Assembly: GCA_020851795.1 (NCBI GenBank)
Contig: JADZCA010000101.1
Location: 26,166-90,165 of the forward strand
Reading direction: 5' to 3'
DNA: 64,000 nt
From: Planctomycetota bacterium
GTDB lineage: Bacteria > Planctomycetota > PLA2 > JAEUHO01
Below the pieces are notes generated by a model. The model saw nothing but the letters and a program-made list of their open reading frames with translations, was not told the origin of the DNA and did no database searches. Position 1 is the first letter of the stretch; the number at the start of each line of letters is the position of its first letter. The translations under genes and the position numbers were made by a program. Of this stretch, positions 41,699 through 50,773 are shown piece by piece.

Positions 41699-42397
41699 TT
41701 GCCCGGAGTGCCCGCGTTGAACGTCGGCTCGCCGCTCGCCGAGCTCCTCGCCGCCCTGCTCGCCTTCCTCGTCGGGGGCGTGCCGTTCGGGTGGCTCTTC
41801 GCCCGCGTGGTCAAGGGCGTGGACCTGCGCACGGTCGGGAGCGGCAACGTCGGCGCGACGAACGCGTCGCGCCTGTTCACCGGCCGGCGACAGGTGATCG
41901 CGGCCTTCGTCGCCGTCTTCCTGCTCGACTGCGTCAAGGGCTTCGTCGCCGCGTGGTGGTCGCCCGAGCTCGCCGCGTTCCTCGGCGGGGCGCCCGGCGA
42001 CAGCACGATTCGCGTCGCGTGCGGCTCGGCCGCGATCCTCGGCCACGTGTTCACGCCCTACCTCGGCTTCCGCGGGGGCAAGGGCGTGGCGACCGCGCTG
42101 GGCGTCGTCACGGCGCTCGCCACGTGGTCGGCGCTCTACGCCGTCGGCGCGTGGGGCCTCGTCCTCCTCGCGACCGGCTACGTCTCGCTCGGCTCGATCG
42201 TCGCGATGCTGACGATCCCCGTGACGTACTGGCTGCGCTACGGCGGCGACACCTTCCGCGGCCGCCTCGGGATCTTCGTCTTCCTGACGGCGTGCGCCGC
42301 GGTCGTGATCTGGCGCCACCGCAGCAACATCGCGCGGCTGCTCGACGGCAGCGAGGCCCGGGTCGGCTCGCGGCGTCGCGGCGGGTCGGCGTCGTAG
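41699..42397 (+). CDS. plsY: glycerol-3-phosphate acyltransferase PlsY
   Basis: Inner-membrane enzyme that acylates glycerol-3-phosphate with acyl-phosphate, the first step in phospholipid synthesis. About 232 residues, five membrane spans, and the three cytoplasmic motifs: VGSGNVGATNASRLF, FRGGKGVATALG, and a final strand region before WRHRSNIARLL. The start is taken at TTG 41699 from promoter spacing; GTG 41708 would shorten it by three residues. It lies 7 nt upstream of gpsA, which makes its substrate, a sensible pair. Confidence 0.93.
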   Translation: MPGVPALNVGSPLAELLAALLAFLVGGVPFGWLFARVVKGVDLRTVGSGNVGATNASRLFTGRRQVIAAFVAVFLLDCVKGFVAAWWSPELAAFLGGAPGDSTIRVACGSAAILGHVFTPYLGFRGGKGVATALGVVTALATWSALYAVGAWGLVLLATGYVSLGSIVAMLTIPVTYWLRYGGDTFRGRLGIFVFLTACAAVVIWRHRSNIARLLDGSEARVGSRRRGGSAS

Positions 42398-42404
42398 CGC
42401 CGCC

Positions 42405-43406
42405 GTGCGGCGCGTCGTCGTCGTCGGGGACGGAGGCTGGGGCACCGCCGTCGCGATCCACCTGCGCCGCCGCGGGCTCGAGGTCGGCCTGTGGAGCCAC
42501 GACGCCGAGTACGCGGCGTTCCTGCGCGAGCACCGCGCCAACCCGCGCTTCCTGCCCGGCCACGCGATCCCGCCCGAGGTCGAGGTGTCGTCCGACCTCG
42601 CCTCGCTGCTGCCGCGCACCGACCTCCTCGTCTCGGCCGTCCCCACCGAGTTCCTGCGCACCGTGTGGGTGCGCCACGCGCCCGTGCTGCCGCGCGGCCT
42701 CGCGGTGCTCTCGCTGACCAAGGGCGTCGAGCAGGGCACGCGGCTGCGTCCGTCCGAGGTGCTGCGCGAGGTGGTGCCCGGCCGGCCGGTCGCGGTGCTG
42801 TCGGGGCCCAACATCGCGTGGGAGGTCGCGGCGGGCCAGCCGGCCACCGCGGTGGTCGCGGGCGACGCCGACGTCGTGACCGCGGTGCGCGAGGGGTTCT
42901 CGGGCGCGTCCTTCCGCGTCTACAGCAACCCCGACGCGGTCGGCGTCGAGCTCGGCGGCGCGCTCAAGAACGTCGTCGCGGTCGCGGCCGGCATGTGCGA
43001 CGGGCTCGGGCTCGGCCACAACGCCAAGGCCGCGCTCGTCACGCGCGGCATCATCGAGATCTCGCGGCTGGGCGCCGCGCTCGGGGCCGAACGGCGCACG
43101 TTCTTCGGGCTGTCCGGCATCGGCGACCTGATGACGACGTGCTACTCGCCGACGAGCCGCAACCGCACCTTCGGCGAGCGTCTCGGCCGCGGCGAGCGCC
43201 CGGCCGACCTCCTCACGTCGTCGCGCCAGGTGGCGGAGGGCGTCAAGGCCGCGGGGCCCGTCCGCGAGCTGGCCCGCACGCACGGGCTCTCGCTGCCGAT
43301 CAGCGAGGAGGTCTACCTCGTGCTCCACGAGGAGAAGCCGCCGCGCGCCTCGGTCGAGTCGCTGATGCTGCGCGGCCGCAAGGACGAGCGCGAGGACCTG
43401 TTCTGA
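42405..43406 (+). CDS. gpsA: NAD(P)H-dependent glycerol-3-phosphate dehydrogenase
   Basis: Reduces dihydroxyacetone phosphate to sn-glycerol-3-phosphate for phospholipid synthesis. The 333-residue protein has the Rossmann loop VVGDGGWGTAVAIHL (GDGGWG in place of the usual GAGSWG), then SLTKGVEQ, LSGPNIAWEVA, the catalytic-Lys region GGALKNVVAVAAG, and GLSGIGDLMTTC. GTG start 7 nt after the plsY stop. The two genes form a unit; the next gene is convergent. Confidence 0.95.
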   Translation: MRRVVVVGDGGWGTAVAIHLRRRGLEVGLWSHDAEYAAFLREHRANPRFLPGHAIPPEVEVSSDLASLLPRTDLLVSAVPTEFLRTVWVRHAPVLPRGLAVLSLTKGVEQGTRLRPSEVLREVVPGRPVAVLSGPNIAWEVAAGQPATAVVAGDADVVTAVREGFSGASFRVYSNPDAVGVELGGALKNVVAVAAGMCDGLGLGHNAKAALVTRGIIEISRLGAALGAERRTFFGLSGIGDLMTTCYSPTSRNRTFGERLGRGERPADLLTSSRQVAEGVKAAGPVRELARTHGLSLPISEEVYLVLHEEKPPRASVESLMLRGRKDEREDLF

Positions 43407-43427
43407 CGGCCCCCCCCGCGCGCGGCG

Positions 43428-44159
43428 TCAGCGTCCGCGCGCCGAGGCCGGGACCGTGCGACGCGAGAGCCGGGCGACGACCGCGTCGGCGCGCAGCACG
43501 AGCGCGCCCCACAGCGCGAGCACGACCGCGCCGGCGAGCCAGGTCGCGCCGTGCGCGAGCAGCACGTGGTCGTAGACGCCGTGCGCGACGCTCGCCGCGA
43601 GCAGCGGCAGCGCGAGCGCGGCGGCCCGCGCCGCGCGCGAGCGCGCGGAGAAGCGCGCCCAGCCGAGCCCGAACCCCCACGGGGCGGAGAAGACGGCGTG
43701 CGCGAGGGGCGTCGAGAGGGCGCGCGCGACGCGCATGCCCGGCGCGACGTGCGGCAGGTAGAGCAGGTTCTCGACGCACGAGAAGCCGAGCGCCACCGTC
43801 GCGGCGTAGACGAGCCCGTCGCTCTCCTCGTCGAACGGCTCGAGGCGCGCGACGACGAGCCAGGTCACGAGGAACTTCGCGCCTTCCTCGACGGGCCCGA
43901 CGACGCCGAGGCAGAAGCGCCACGACGACGCGGCGGTGGTGCCGGGCGAGGTCGGCAGGCCGAGCGCGCCCGCGAAGCGGTAGGCGAGCAGCGCGATCCC
44001 CGCGGCGACGGCGCCGAGCCCGAGCGCGACGGCGAGCGCGCCCCACGGCTCGACGCGGTGGTCCTTCCAGCGGAAGTAGGCGAGCCAGGCGACCAGCACG
44101 GCGACGACGAGGCCGGCGCCCGTGGCCCAGTCGAACGCGGAGAGCGGCTCGCCGTGCAC
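43428..44159 (-). CDS. PrsW-family intramembrane protease-like protein
   Basis: A 243-residue polytopic protein with about seven membrane spans. The family motif EEGAKF appears in GPVEEGAKFLVTWL, followed by DGLVYAATVALGFSCVENLLYL and later HAVFSAPWGFGLG and AHGVYDHVLL, the conserved His/Glu positions of PrsW-type (glutamic/metallo) membrane proteases. PrsW cleaves anti-sigma RsiW in Bacillus; no sigma/anti-sigma pair is seen here. GTG 44159 is placed 6 nt after a TACACT box, so the mRNA is probably leaderless. It lies just downstream of the terminator of the large ncRNA candidate on the same strand. Confidence 0.82.
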   Translation of the reverse strand: MHGEPLSAFDWATGAGLVVAVLVAWLAYFRWKDHRVEPWGALAVALGLGAVAAGIALLAYRFAGALGLPTSPGTTAASSWRFCLGVVGPVEEGAKFLVTWLVVARLEPFDEESDGLVYAATVALGFSCVENLLYLPHVAPGMRVARALSTPLAHAVFSAPWGFGLGWARFSARSRAARAAALALPLLAASVAHGVYDHVLLAHGATWLAGAVVLALWGALVLRADAVVARLSRRTVPASARGR

Positions 44160-44165
44160 CGCAGG

Positions 44166-44171
44166 AGTGTA
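44166..44171 (-). promoter_or_regulatory. -10 element TACACT for leaderless PrsW-like gene
   Basis: On the minus strand TACACT is followed by CCTGCG and GTG 44159. Confidence 0.55.
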
Positions 44172-44230
44172 CGCAGCGCGCGCGCCGGGCCGCGGGGGGC
44201 CGCGTCGGGGGCGGGCTCGCGGGGCCACGA

Positions 44231-44272
44231 AACAAAGAGGGCCCCGCCCGCGCTTGCGCGCGAGCGAGGCCC
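44231..44272 (-). terminator. intrinsic terminator of the large ncRNA
   Basis: A 15-bp stem (44239-44253 with 44258-44272) capped by GCAA on the minus strand, followed by TCTTTGTT. Two of the pairs are G.U only when read on the minus strand and would be C-A mismatches on the plus strand, which fixes the direction. Confidence 0.8.
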
Positions 44273-45337
44273 AACGAAGCCTGACGACCGACTCGGTGCG
44301 TGCCCGCTGCGGCCCTCCAGAGGCTTGAGCGGTGGTGCGACCCTTCCGGCCGCCTTGCGGCGGACGGACGGCCCTCTCGTGGGATTGCGCGGCGCTCCGA
44401 GGTCTGGCTCCCGACTCGCTGCGACGGACATGCCTTCCGTCGGCCCGCACGGCGTCTTGACGCCCTCCGGGCTTCCGCGAGACGGGCCTGCCGGCGGATT
44501 GCTCCGACCGGCTCCCTCCCTGCGCTTTCGTGTCCCTTCAGAGGTCGATCGCAGCACCCCCGCACCGTCCCGGGCCCCCCGAAGGGGACCGCGCGTCGGA
44601 CGATGCTTCCTCTCCTGGGCTTGCGTGCCCTACGACACCTACCAGGACGGCGGACCCGTGACCCGCGGGGCTTGGCGGCCCCGCGGCGTACCGCGTGCGA
44701 GGTTTGGAGACCTCCTTCGCGATGTCCACCGCCGTCCCTGCGGGAGCCTTGCGGCCCCCGAGCGTCCCTGGGCTTCTCCCTTCAAGGCGTTCTCCTCGCG
44801 CCCGTCGGCCCCCCTCTCGGGGGACCCTGCCCTCCTGCCGTTGCGCGCGTCGGTTCGCTCGCTCCTTAAGAAGCGGGCGGACGCGGTCGGCTTCAGGGCC
44901 TCGGTCCGGGCGTCGAGCTCGTTCGGTCCACCGGTCCCTCGCGGGGCCGGTGCGTCGATGCCTTCCTGGGGTTGATCCCTCCAGAGCGTTCACCCCCTCC
45001 GTCCTGCGAGCACGTCGTGTGCGTGCCCGCTCCCCCACCACGCGTTGGGCGGGATGACGTCCCGACCCGCCTGCGTCTCGAGGTCTTGCGGAGCGGAGGG
45101 ATCGGTTCGCCCCTCTCGGGGCCACCGGCTCTCCTGGGTTTCCTCACCTTTCGACCGTCGCGGCGCCGCAGCGACCGGTGCGGGGGGCGGGCTCATGGAT
45201 TCGCCTCGCGGTTCGTGGCGTGATCGCGCCCCGAGCCGCTCTGAGCCCCCTCACGACCGGCCCGGCCGAGGCGGTTGGCCTCGACCCGGCGCCGCCGTCC
45301 TTCGGTGGACGGCTGCTACCTCATCTGATCGTCAGAG

Positions 45338-45356
45338 CCTGTTTTCAAAGAACAGG
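45338..45356 (-). promoter_or_regulatory. boxA-like antitermination element in ncRNA leader
   Basis: The minus strand reads CCTGTTCTTTGAAAACAGG. TGTTCTTTGAAAAC is the form of boxA in the leaders of many rRNA operons, bound by NusB/S10. Here it lies at the start of the structured region, and its flanks pair (CCTGTT with AACAGG). Confidence 0.5.
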
Positions 45357-45360
45357 ACCC

Positions 45361-45761
45361 GAAGAGCGAGCGGCGTGCCGAACAGACCTCGACAGACGTC
45401 GCGGCGTGAAGCGCGCGTGAACGGATCGATAAGAGCCGTCCCGGCCGTGGGTTAGGACGGCGAGCGCGTCGCGTCCCCGCGTTGTCCACAACCGCACCGT
45501 CGGCCGTTCGGGACGGGTCGTTCCCACCCGCGGGGTGGAAGGTCGGTGCAGAGTCGTCGCAACTCATGGCGTCCCCGAGGGTTCCGGCGGATTGCTCATG
45601 GGGAAGCCCGACGGGAACGTCGATGCCCACGCCTTCGGCGCCGCTTTCCCCGAGGATTCCACCGACGACTGCACGATTCGCGGCCGGGCCCCGCGTCTCG
45701 CGCGGACCGCACGCGCGGGCCCGACCTCCTCGGCTCGCGCGCTCGTCGGCGGCGCACCGGG
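45361..45761. other. intergenic region upstream of ncRNA and hscC-like gene
   Basis: No gene seen in about 400 nt. On the minus strand TTATCGAT near 45426-45433 could be the -10 of the ncRNA, about 70 nt before the boxA. The rest is ordinary GC-rich sequence with no clear reading frame. The plus-strand promoter of the Hsp70 gene starts at 45762. Confidence 0.4.
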
Positions 45762-45767
45762 TACGAT
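45762..45767 (+). promoter_or_regulatory. -10 element TACGAT of the Hsp70-like gene
   Basis: TACGAT precedes GTG 45803 by 35 nt, giving a leader of about 29 nt that contains a purine-rich GGAGCGGACCGAGG stretch usable as ribosome-binding site. Confidence 0.5.
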
Positions 45768-45802
45768 CCGCCCCCCCGAAGGAGCGGACCGAGGACCCCG
45801 CC

Positions 45803-47521
45803 GTGGCAGACACCCCGATCGTCGGCATCGACCTCGGCACGACGAACAGCCTCGTCGCGGTGGTCCGCGGCCGCGAGCCGACGACGCTCCCCAACGAGCT
45901 CGGGGAGCACCTCACGCCGTCGGTCGTCGCCACCGCCGAGGACGGCACGCTGCTCGTCGGCCGCGCGGCCCGGGACCGGCTCGCGGTCGCGCCCGAGGCG
46001 GGACGCGCGTTCTTCAAGCGCGACATGGGCACGGACGCCGCGTGGCACTTCGGCGGCCGACGCTGGACGCCCACGGAGTGCTCGGCGGTCGTCCTGCGCG
46101 AGATGCGCCGGGTGGCGGAGGCGCAGCTCGGCGAGCCGGTCGAGCGGGCGGTCGTCACGGTGCCCGCCTACTTCCACGACCCGCAGCGCCGCGCGACGAT
46201 CGAGGCTGCGCAGGTCGCGGGGCTCCACGTCGAGCGCATCCTCAACGAGCCCACGGCGGCCGCGCTGGCCTACGGGCTCGCGCGCGCCGACGAGGACCGC
46301 CGCCTGCTCGTGCTCGACCTCGGGGGAGGGACCTTCGACGTCACGCTCCTCGAGACCTTCGAGGGGATCGTCGAGGTCCGGGCGTCGGGCGGCGACGGCC
46401 GCCTCGGCGGCGAGGACTTCACCGACGCGCTGCTCGCGCTCGCGACCGAGCGCGCGGGACTGCGCCTTTCCGCCACCGAGCTCGCGCGGCTGCGCCCGCG
46501 CGCCGAGGTCGCCAAGCGCGCCCTCTCGGAGGCGACGGAGGTCGCGCTCGAGCTCGCAGGGCGCACGGTTCCCGTGGCGCGCGCCGAGTTCGAGGCGGCG
46601 ACCGCGCACCTCCTCGCCCGGATGGTCCCGGTCGTCCGGCGGTGCCTGCGCGACGCCGGCGTCGGCGTCGCCGACCTCGACGACGTGCTCCTCGTGGGCG
46701 GTGCGACGCGGATGCCGTGCGTGGTCGCGCTCGCGGCGGCCGAGCTCGCGCGCCCGCCCGACCGCAGCCTCGACCCCGACCGCGTCGTCGCGCTCGGCGC
46801 CGCGGTGCAGGCCGCGCGCGTCGCGCGTCGCGACGCCGTGCGCGACGTCGTCATGACCGACGTCTGCCCGCACAGCCTCGGCATCGAGGTCTCCAAGACG
46901 TTCGGACGCCGCATCGAGGACGGGTACTTCTCGCCGATCCTCGACCGCAACGTGACCGTGCCGACGAGCCGCGTCGAGCGGTTCCACGCGATGGAGCCGG
47001 GCCAGGACCAGATCGACGTGAAGGTCTTCCAGGGGGAGAGCCGGCGCGCGCAGGACAACACGCTCCTCGGCTCGTTCTCCGTGCGGGGCCTGCGCGCCCC
47101 GCGAGGCGCGCCGCACGACGGCGAGGTGGACATCCGCTTCTCCTACGACGCCAACGGCGTCCTCGAGGTCGAGGCGACGGTCCTGCACAGCGGTGCGCGG
47201 TTCACGCACGTGATCGAGAGCCGCCCGGGCGCGCTGACGCCGGAGCAGCTGCGCGAGGCGGTCGCGCGGATGGCACCGCTCAAGGTGAGACCGCGCGACC
47301 TGCTGCCCAATCGCGCGCGCATCGAGCGCGCGAGCCGGCTCTTCGTCGAGTGGACGGGCGTCCGCCGGGCGGAGCTGGCGGAGACCCTCGACGCGTTCGA
47401 GCACGCCCTCGAGACGGGCGACCCCGACCGGCTCGGCTGGGCCACCGCCCGGCTCGACGCGCTCCTCGCCGACGCGTATCGCGACGAGGGCGAGGCGCCG
47501 CGCGGCCACGAGCCGCCGTGA
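45803..47521 (+). CDS. hscC: HscC-type Hsp70 chaperone
   Basis: A 572-residue short Hsp70. The nucleotide-binding domain shows GIDLGTTNSLVAVV, VVTVPAYFHDPQRRATIEAA, NEPTAAALAYGL, LVLDLGGGTFDVTLLE and LLVGGATRMP. The substrate-binding domain has TDVCPHSLGIEVS and FQGESRRAQDN, then a short helical lid. The length and the lid place it nearer HscC than DnaK. HscC works with divergent J-proteins (DjlB/DjlC type) rather than DnaJ, and a J-like gene directly follows, overlapping by 4 nt. No nucleotide-exchange factor is nearby. The actual client is unknown. Confidence 0.88.
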   Translation: MADTPIVGIDLGTTNSLVAVVRGREPTTLPNELGEHLTPSVVATAEDGTLLVGRAARDRLAVAPEAGRAFFKRDMGTDAAWHFGGRRWTPTECSAVVLREMRRVAEAQLGEPVERAVVTVPAYFHDPQRRATIEAAQVAGLHVERILNEPTAAALAYGLARADEDRRLLVLDLGGGTFDVTLLETFEGIVEVRASGGDGRLGGEDFTDALLALATERAGLRLSATELARLRPRAEVAKRALSEATEVALELAGRTVPVARAEFEAATAHLLARMVPVVRRCLRDAGVGVADLDDVLLVGGATRMPCVVALAAAELARPPDRSLDPDRVVALGAAVQAARVARRDAVRDVVMTDVCPHSLGIEVSKTFGRRIEDGYFSPILDRNVTVPTSRVERFHAMEPGQDQIDVKVFQGESRRAQDNTLLGSFSVRGLRAPRGAPHDGEVDIRFSYDANGVLEVEATVLHSGARFTHVIESRPGALTPEQLREAVARMAPLKVRPRDLLPNRARIERASRLFVEWTGVRRAELAETLDAFEHALETGDPDRLGWATARLDALLADAYRDEGEAPRGHEPP

Positions 47522-49173
47522 TCGACCCGTTCGCTCGCCTCGGGATGCTGGGCCCCACCACCGACGTGGTGGCGATCCGACGCGCCTACGCGGCCGCGGT
47601 CCGCGCGAACCCGCCCGACGGCGACCCCGCGGCGTTCCGCGCCGTCCGGGAGGCCTACGAGTTCCTGCGTGGGCTCGCGCCCGACGATCTCGCCGCCTAC
47701 GTCGCAGACCTCGAGGGGCGCGACGACGGGGGGACCGACGCCGCGACCCCGTCCGACGGCGAGGCACCCGCGATGCCCGAACCGTCGGCGCCGGCGCGGC
47801 CCGACGACGCCGCGGCGCACGCCGCGCCCCCGTCAGCGCCGGCCCCGCTCGCCGCGGCCCCCGCACCGAGCGCGTCGGCCCCCGCCCCGCCCCCGTCGGC
47901 GCCACCCGCCGCGACCGCAGCCCCCGCACCGAGCCCGTCGATCCCCGCCCCGCCCGCCGCGCCCGCGGCGACGCCCGCCCCGTCGGCCTCGCGCGAACCC
48001 GCGGCCTTGCCCCCTCGACCGCGGGTCCCCGAATCGTGGACCGAGGCGCTGGCCCGCGCGAAGGAGCAGCTCCCGGACCGCCCCCAAGACGCGGCCGTCG
48101 CCGGCGTGCGCGCCGTCGGCGCGGAGGTCTCGGCCGACCAGCTCCCCGCGTGGGAGGCGTTCGCCGCCGACGTCCTCCATCGGCGCGCCGATCTCCTCGC
48201 GCGGACGCTGTCGCCCCCGCTCGTCGCCCGGATGCTCGCGGCCGGCCGCGTGCACGCGCTCGACGAGATCGTGCGGTCGTTCGTGGACGCCGGCGCCTTC
48301 GTGGCGCTCGGTGAGGTGGCGACGACGATCGCGAACGTCGGGGCGGGGGCGGTCGCCCCGAGCAGCGCGGGCACGCTCGCGACGCTCGCCGTCGCCGTCG
48401 CGGTCGTGCGCCCGAGCGTCGCCCGCAAGCTCGCCGACCGGGCGTACGCGGCGGCCGACCCGACGACCCGACGTGAGCTGCCGCTCGACCGCGTGGACGC
48501 CGACGCCGCGATCGGGAAGGACGTGCTGCGCGGCGTACCCGACGCTGGACGGGACGCGCTCGCCGCCCACGTCCTCGGGCGCTCGCCGTTCGCCGACGGA
48601 GCGGTCCCCGACGCGCTGATCGGTCGCGCCGCCCGGCTGCCGCCCGGAGGCGCGCTCGGGCTCGTGCTCGAGGCGGTCGGACCGAAGACGAAGCGCCAGG
48701 TCACGCTGCGACGGGAGAGCCTTCGGCCCGTGGATCGATCGGTCCCGACGCACCTGTCGATCCTCCTGTCGCGCAGGTTCTGGGTGCTGATCGCGATCCT
48801 GTGCGCGAGCGCGATCGCCGTGCCTCTGCGCCGCCCGCGCCCGCCGAAGGGCCCGACACCGCCCGCGCTCGACGACGTCCTCCGCCAGATCCGTTCGCTC
48901 GACGAGTCCGCCGCGGACCTGCGTCGCCGGCAGGAGAGCCGCCTCCCTCCGCCGAAAGCGACCTCTTCCGAGGTCGTCCGGATCCTGAGCGCCGCCGACG
49001 ACACCGCGCGCCGCGCCGTGCTCGACGACCTCGTCGCGCGCAAGGGCGACCGGGAGCGGGTGATCGTGGCGCTGCTCGTCGAGCTCGACCAGACCGGGGA
49101 CGCGCGGCGCGAGGCGACCCGGCACTTCCTCGAGATCGAGCTGCGAGCGACCCGCGCGAAGAGCCCGCGCTGA
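47518..49173 (+). CDS. J-like membrane protein paired with HscC
   Basis: A 551-residue protein. Residues 1-50 resemble the degenerate J domain of DjlB/DjlC proteins: DPFARLGMLGPTTDVVAIRRAYAA, then RANPPDGDPAAFRAVREAYEFL. The HPD tripeptide is replaced by PPD/DGD. A long Ala/Pro/Ser-rich linker spans about residues 75-170. A helical middle domain follows to about 410, then one membrane span (about 420-438, FWVLIAILCASAIAVPL), and a helical C-terminus of about 110 residues. GTG 47518 overlaps the hscC stop. The pairing suggests a membrane-bound recruiter for the chaperone. Confidence 0.7.
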   Translation: MIDPFARLGMLGPTTDVVAIRRAYAAAVRANPPDGDPAAFRAVREAYEFLRGLAPDDLAAYVADLEGRDDGGTDAATPSDGEAPAMPEPSAPARPDDAAAHAAPPSAPAPLAAAPAPSASAPAPPPSAPPAATAAPAPSPSIPAPPAAPAATPAPSASREPAALPPRPRVPESWTEALARAKEQLPDRPQDAAVAGVRAVGAEVSADQLPAWEAFAADVLHRRADLLARTLSPPLVARMLAAGRVHALDEIVRSFVDAGAFVALGEVATTIANVGAGAVAPSSAGTLATLAVAVAVVRPSVARKLADRAYAAADPTTRRELPLDRVDADAAIGKDVLRGVPDAGRDALAAHVLGRSPFADGAVPDALIGRAARLPPGGALGLVLEAVGPKTKRQVTLRRESLRPVDRSVPTHLSILLSRRFWVLIAILCASAIAVPLRRPRPPKGPTPPALDDVLRQIRSLDESAADLRRRQESRLPPPKATSSEVVRILSAADDTARRAVLDDLVARKGDRERVIVALLVELDQTGDARREATRHFLEIELRATRAKSPR

Positions 49174-49185
49174 GCGGTCGGCCGC

Positions 49186-50571
<1,386 letters not shown>

Positions 50572-50735
50572 GCCGTCTCCTGCGGCCCGCCCGCCCGCGG
50601 CACCGCAACCTCCCACGCCGGGAGCTCCCAGCGCGGGTCGGGAGGGTAGCCCTCGCGCGTCGCCGCCGCAAGCGCAGTCCGCGAGCGCGATCGGTCCGCT
50701 CCGCCCTTGCGTCGCCGCGACCCCGCGTTCCACGC

Positions 50736-50766
50736 CCGCAGCGCGGTGCCAGGCACCGCGCTGCGG
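50736..50766. repeat. 31-nt perfect palindromic hairpin with core GGTGCC-A-GGCACC
   Basis: 15-bp arms (50736-50750 and 50752-50766) around a single A. The core GGTGCCAGG is shared with the outer ends of the 51-nt palindromes at 20787 and 59162. It lies just downstream of the zinc-ribbon gene that ends at 50774. Confidence 0.6.
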
Positions 50767-50773
50767 CGTCCCG

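Larger units (their letters stand above)
44231..45360 (-). ncRNA. candidate large structured non-coding RNA (~1.1 kb), family not recognised
   Basis: No credible protein is encoded here, yet the minus strand is purine-rich and full of stable hairpins. Several have exceptional loops: GAGA at 45109-45122 and 44807-44826, GCGA at 44929-44952, GCAA at 44742-44759 and 44350-44363, and C(UUCG)G at 44573-44590. Other stems are at 45294-45313 (7 bp), 44699-44714 and 44663-44686 (9 bp). Five G.U pairs form only on the minus strand and one only on the plus strand, favouring minus-strand transcription. The 5' end carries a boxA-like element (45338-45356) and the 3' end an intrinsic terminator (44231-44272). 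It is not rRNA, tmRNA or RNase P RNA by any core motif I could find. The exact 5' end is unknown. Confidence 0.6.

Noticed and set aside
43551..44975. Long plus-strand open frame (474 codons) across the PrsW-like gene and the RNA region
   Set aside because: Its first half is the antisense shadow of the PrsW-like gene, and the rest lacks any domain pattern. High GC removes stop codons by chance.
44231..45360. Possible rRNA, RNase P RNA, tmRNA or group II intron
   Set aside because: I looked for core motifs (16S/23S universal segments, the RNase P GAGGAAAGUCC element, the tmRNA 3' end, intron domain V) and found none on either strand.
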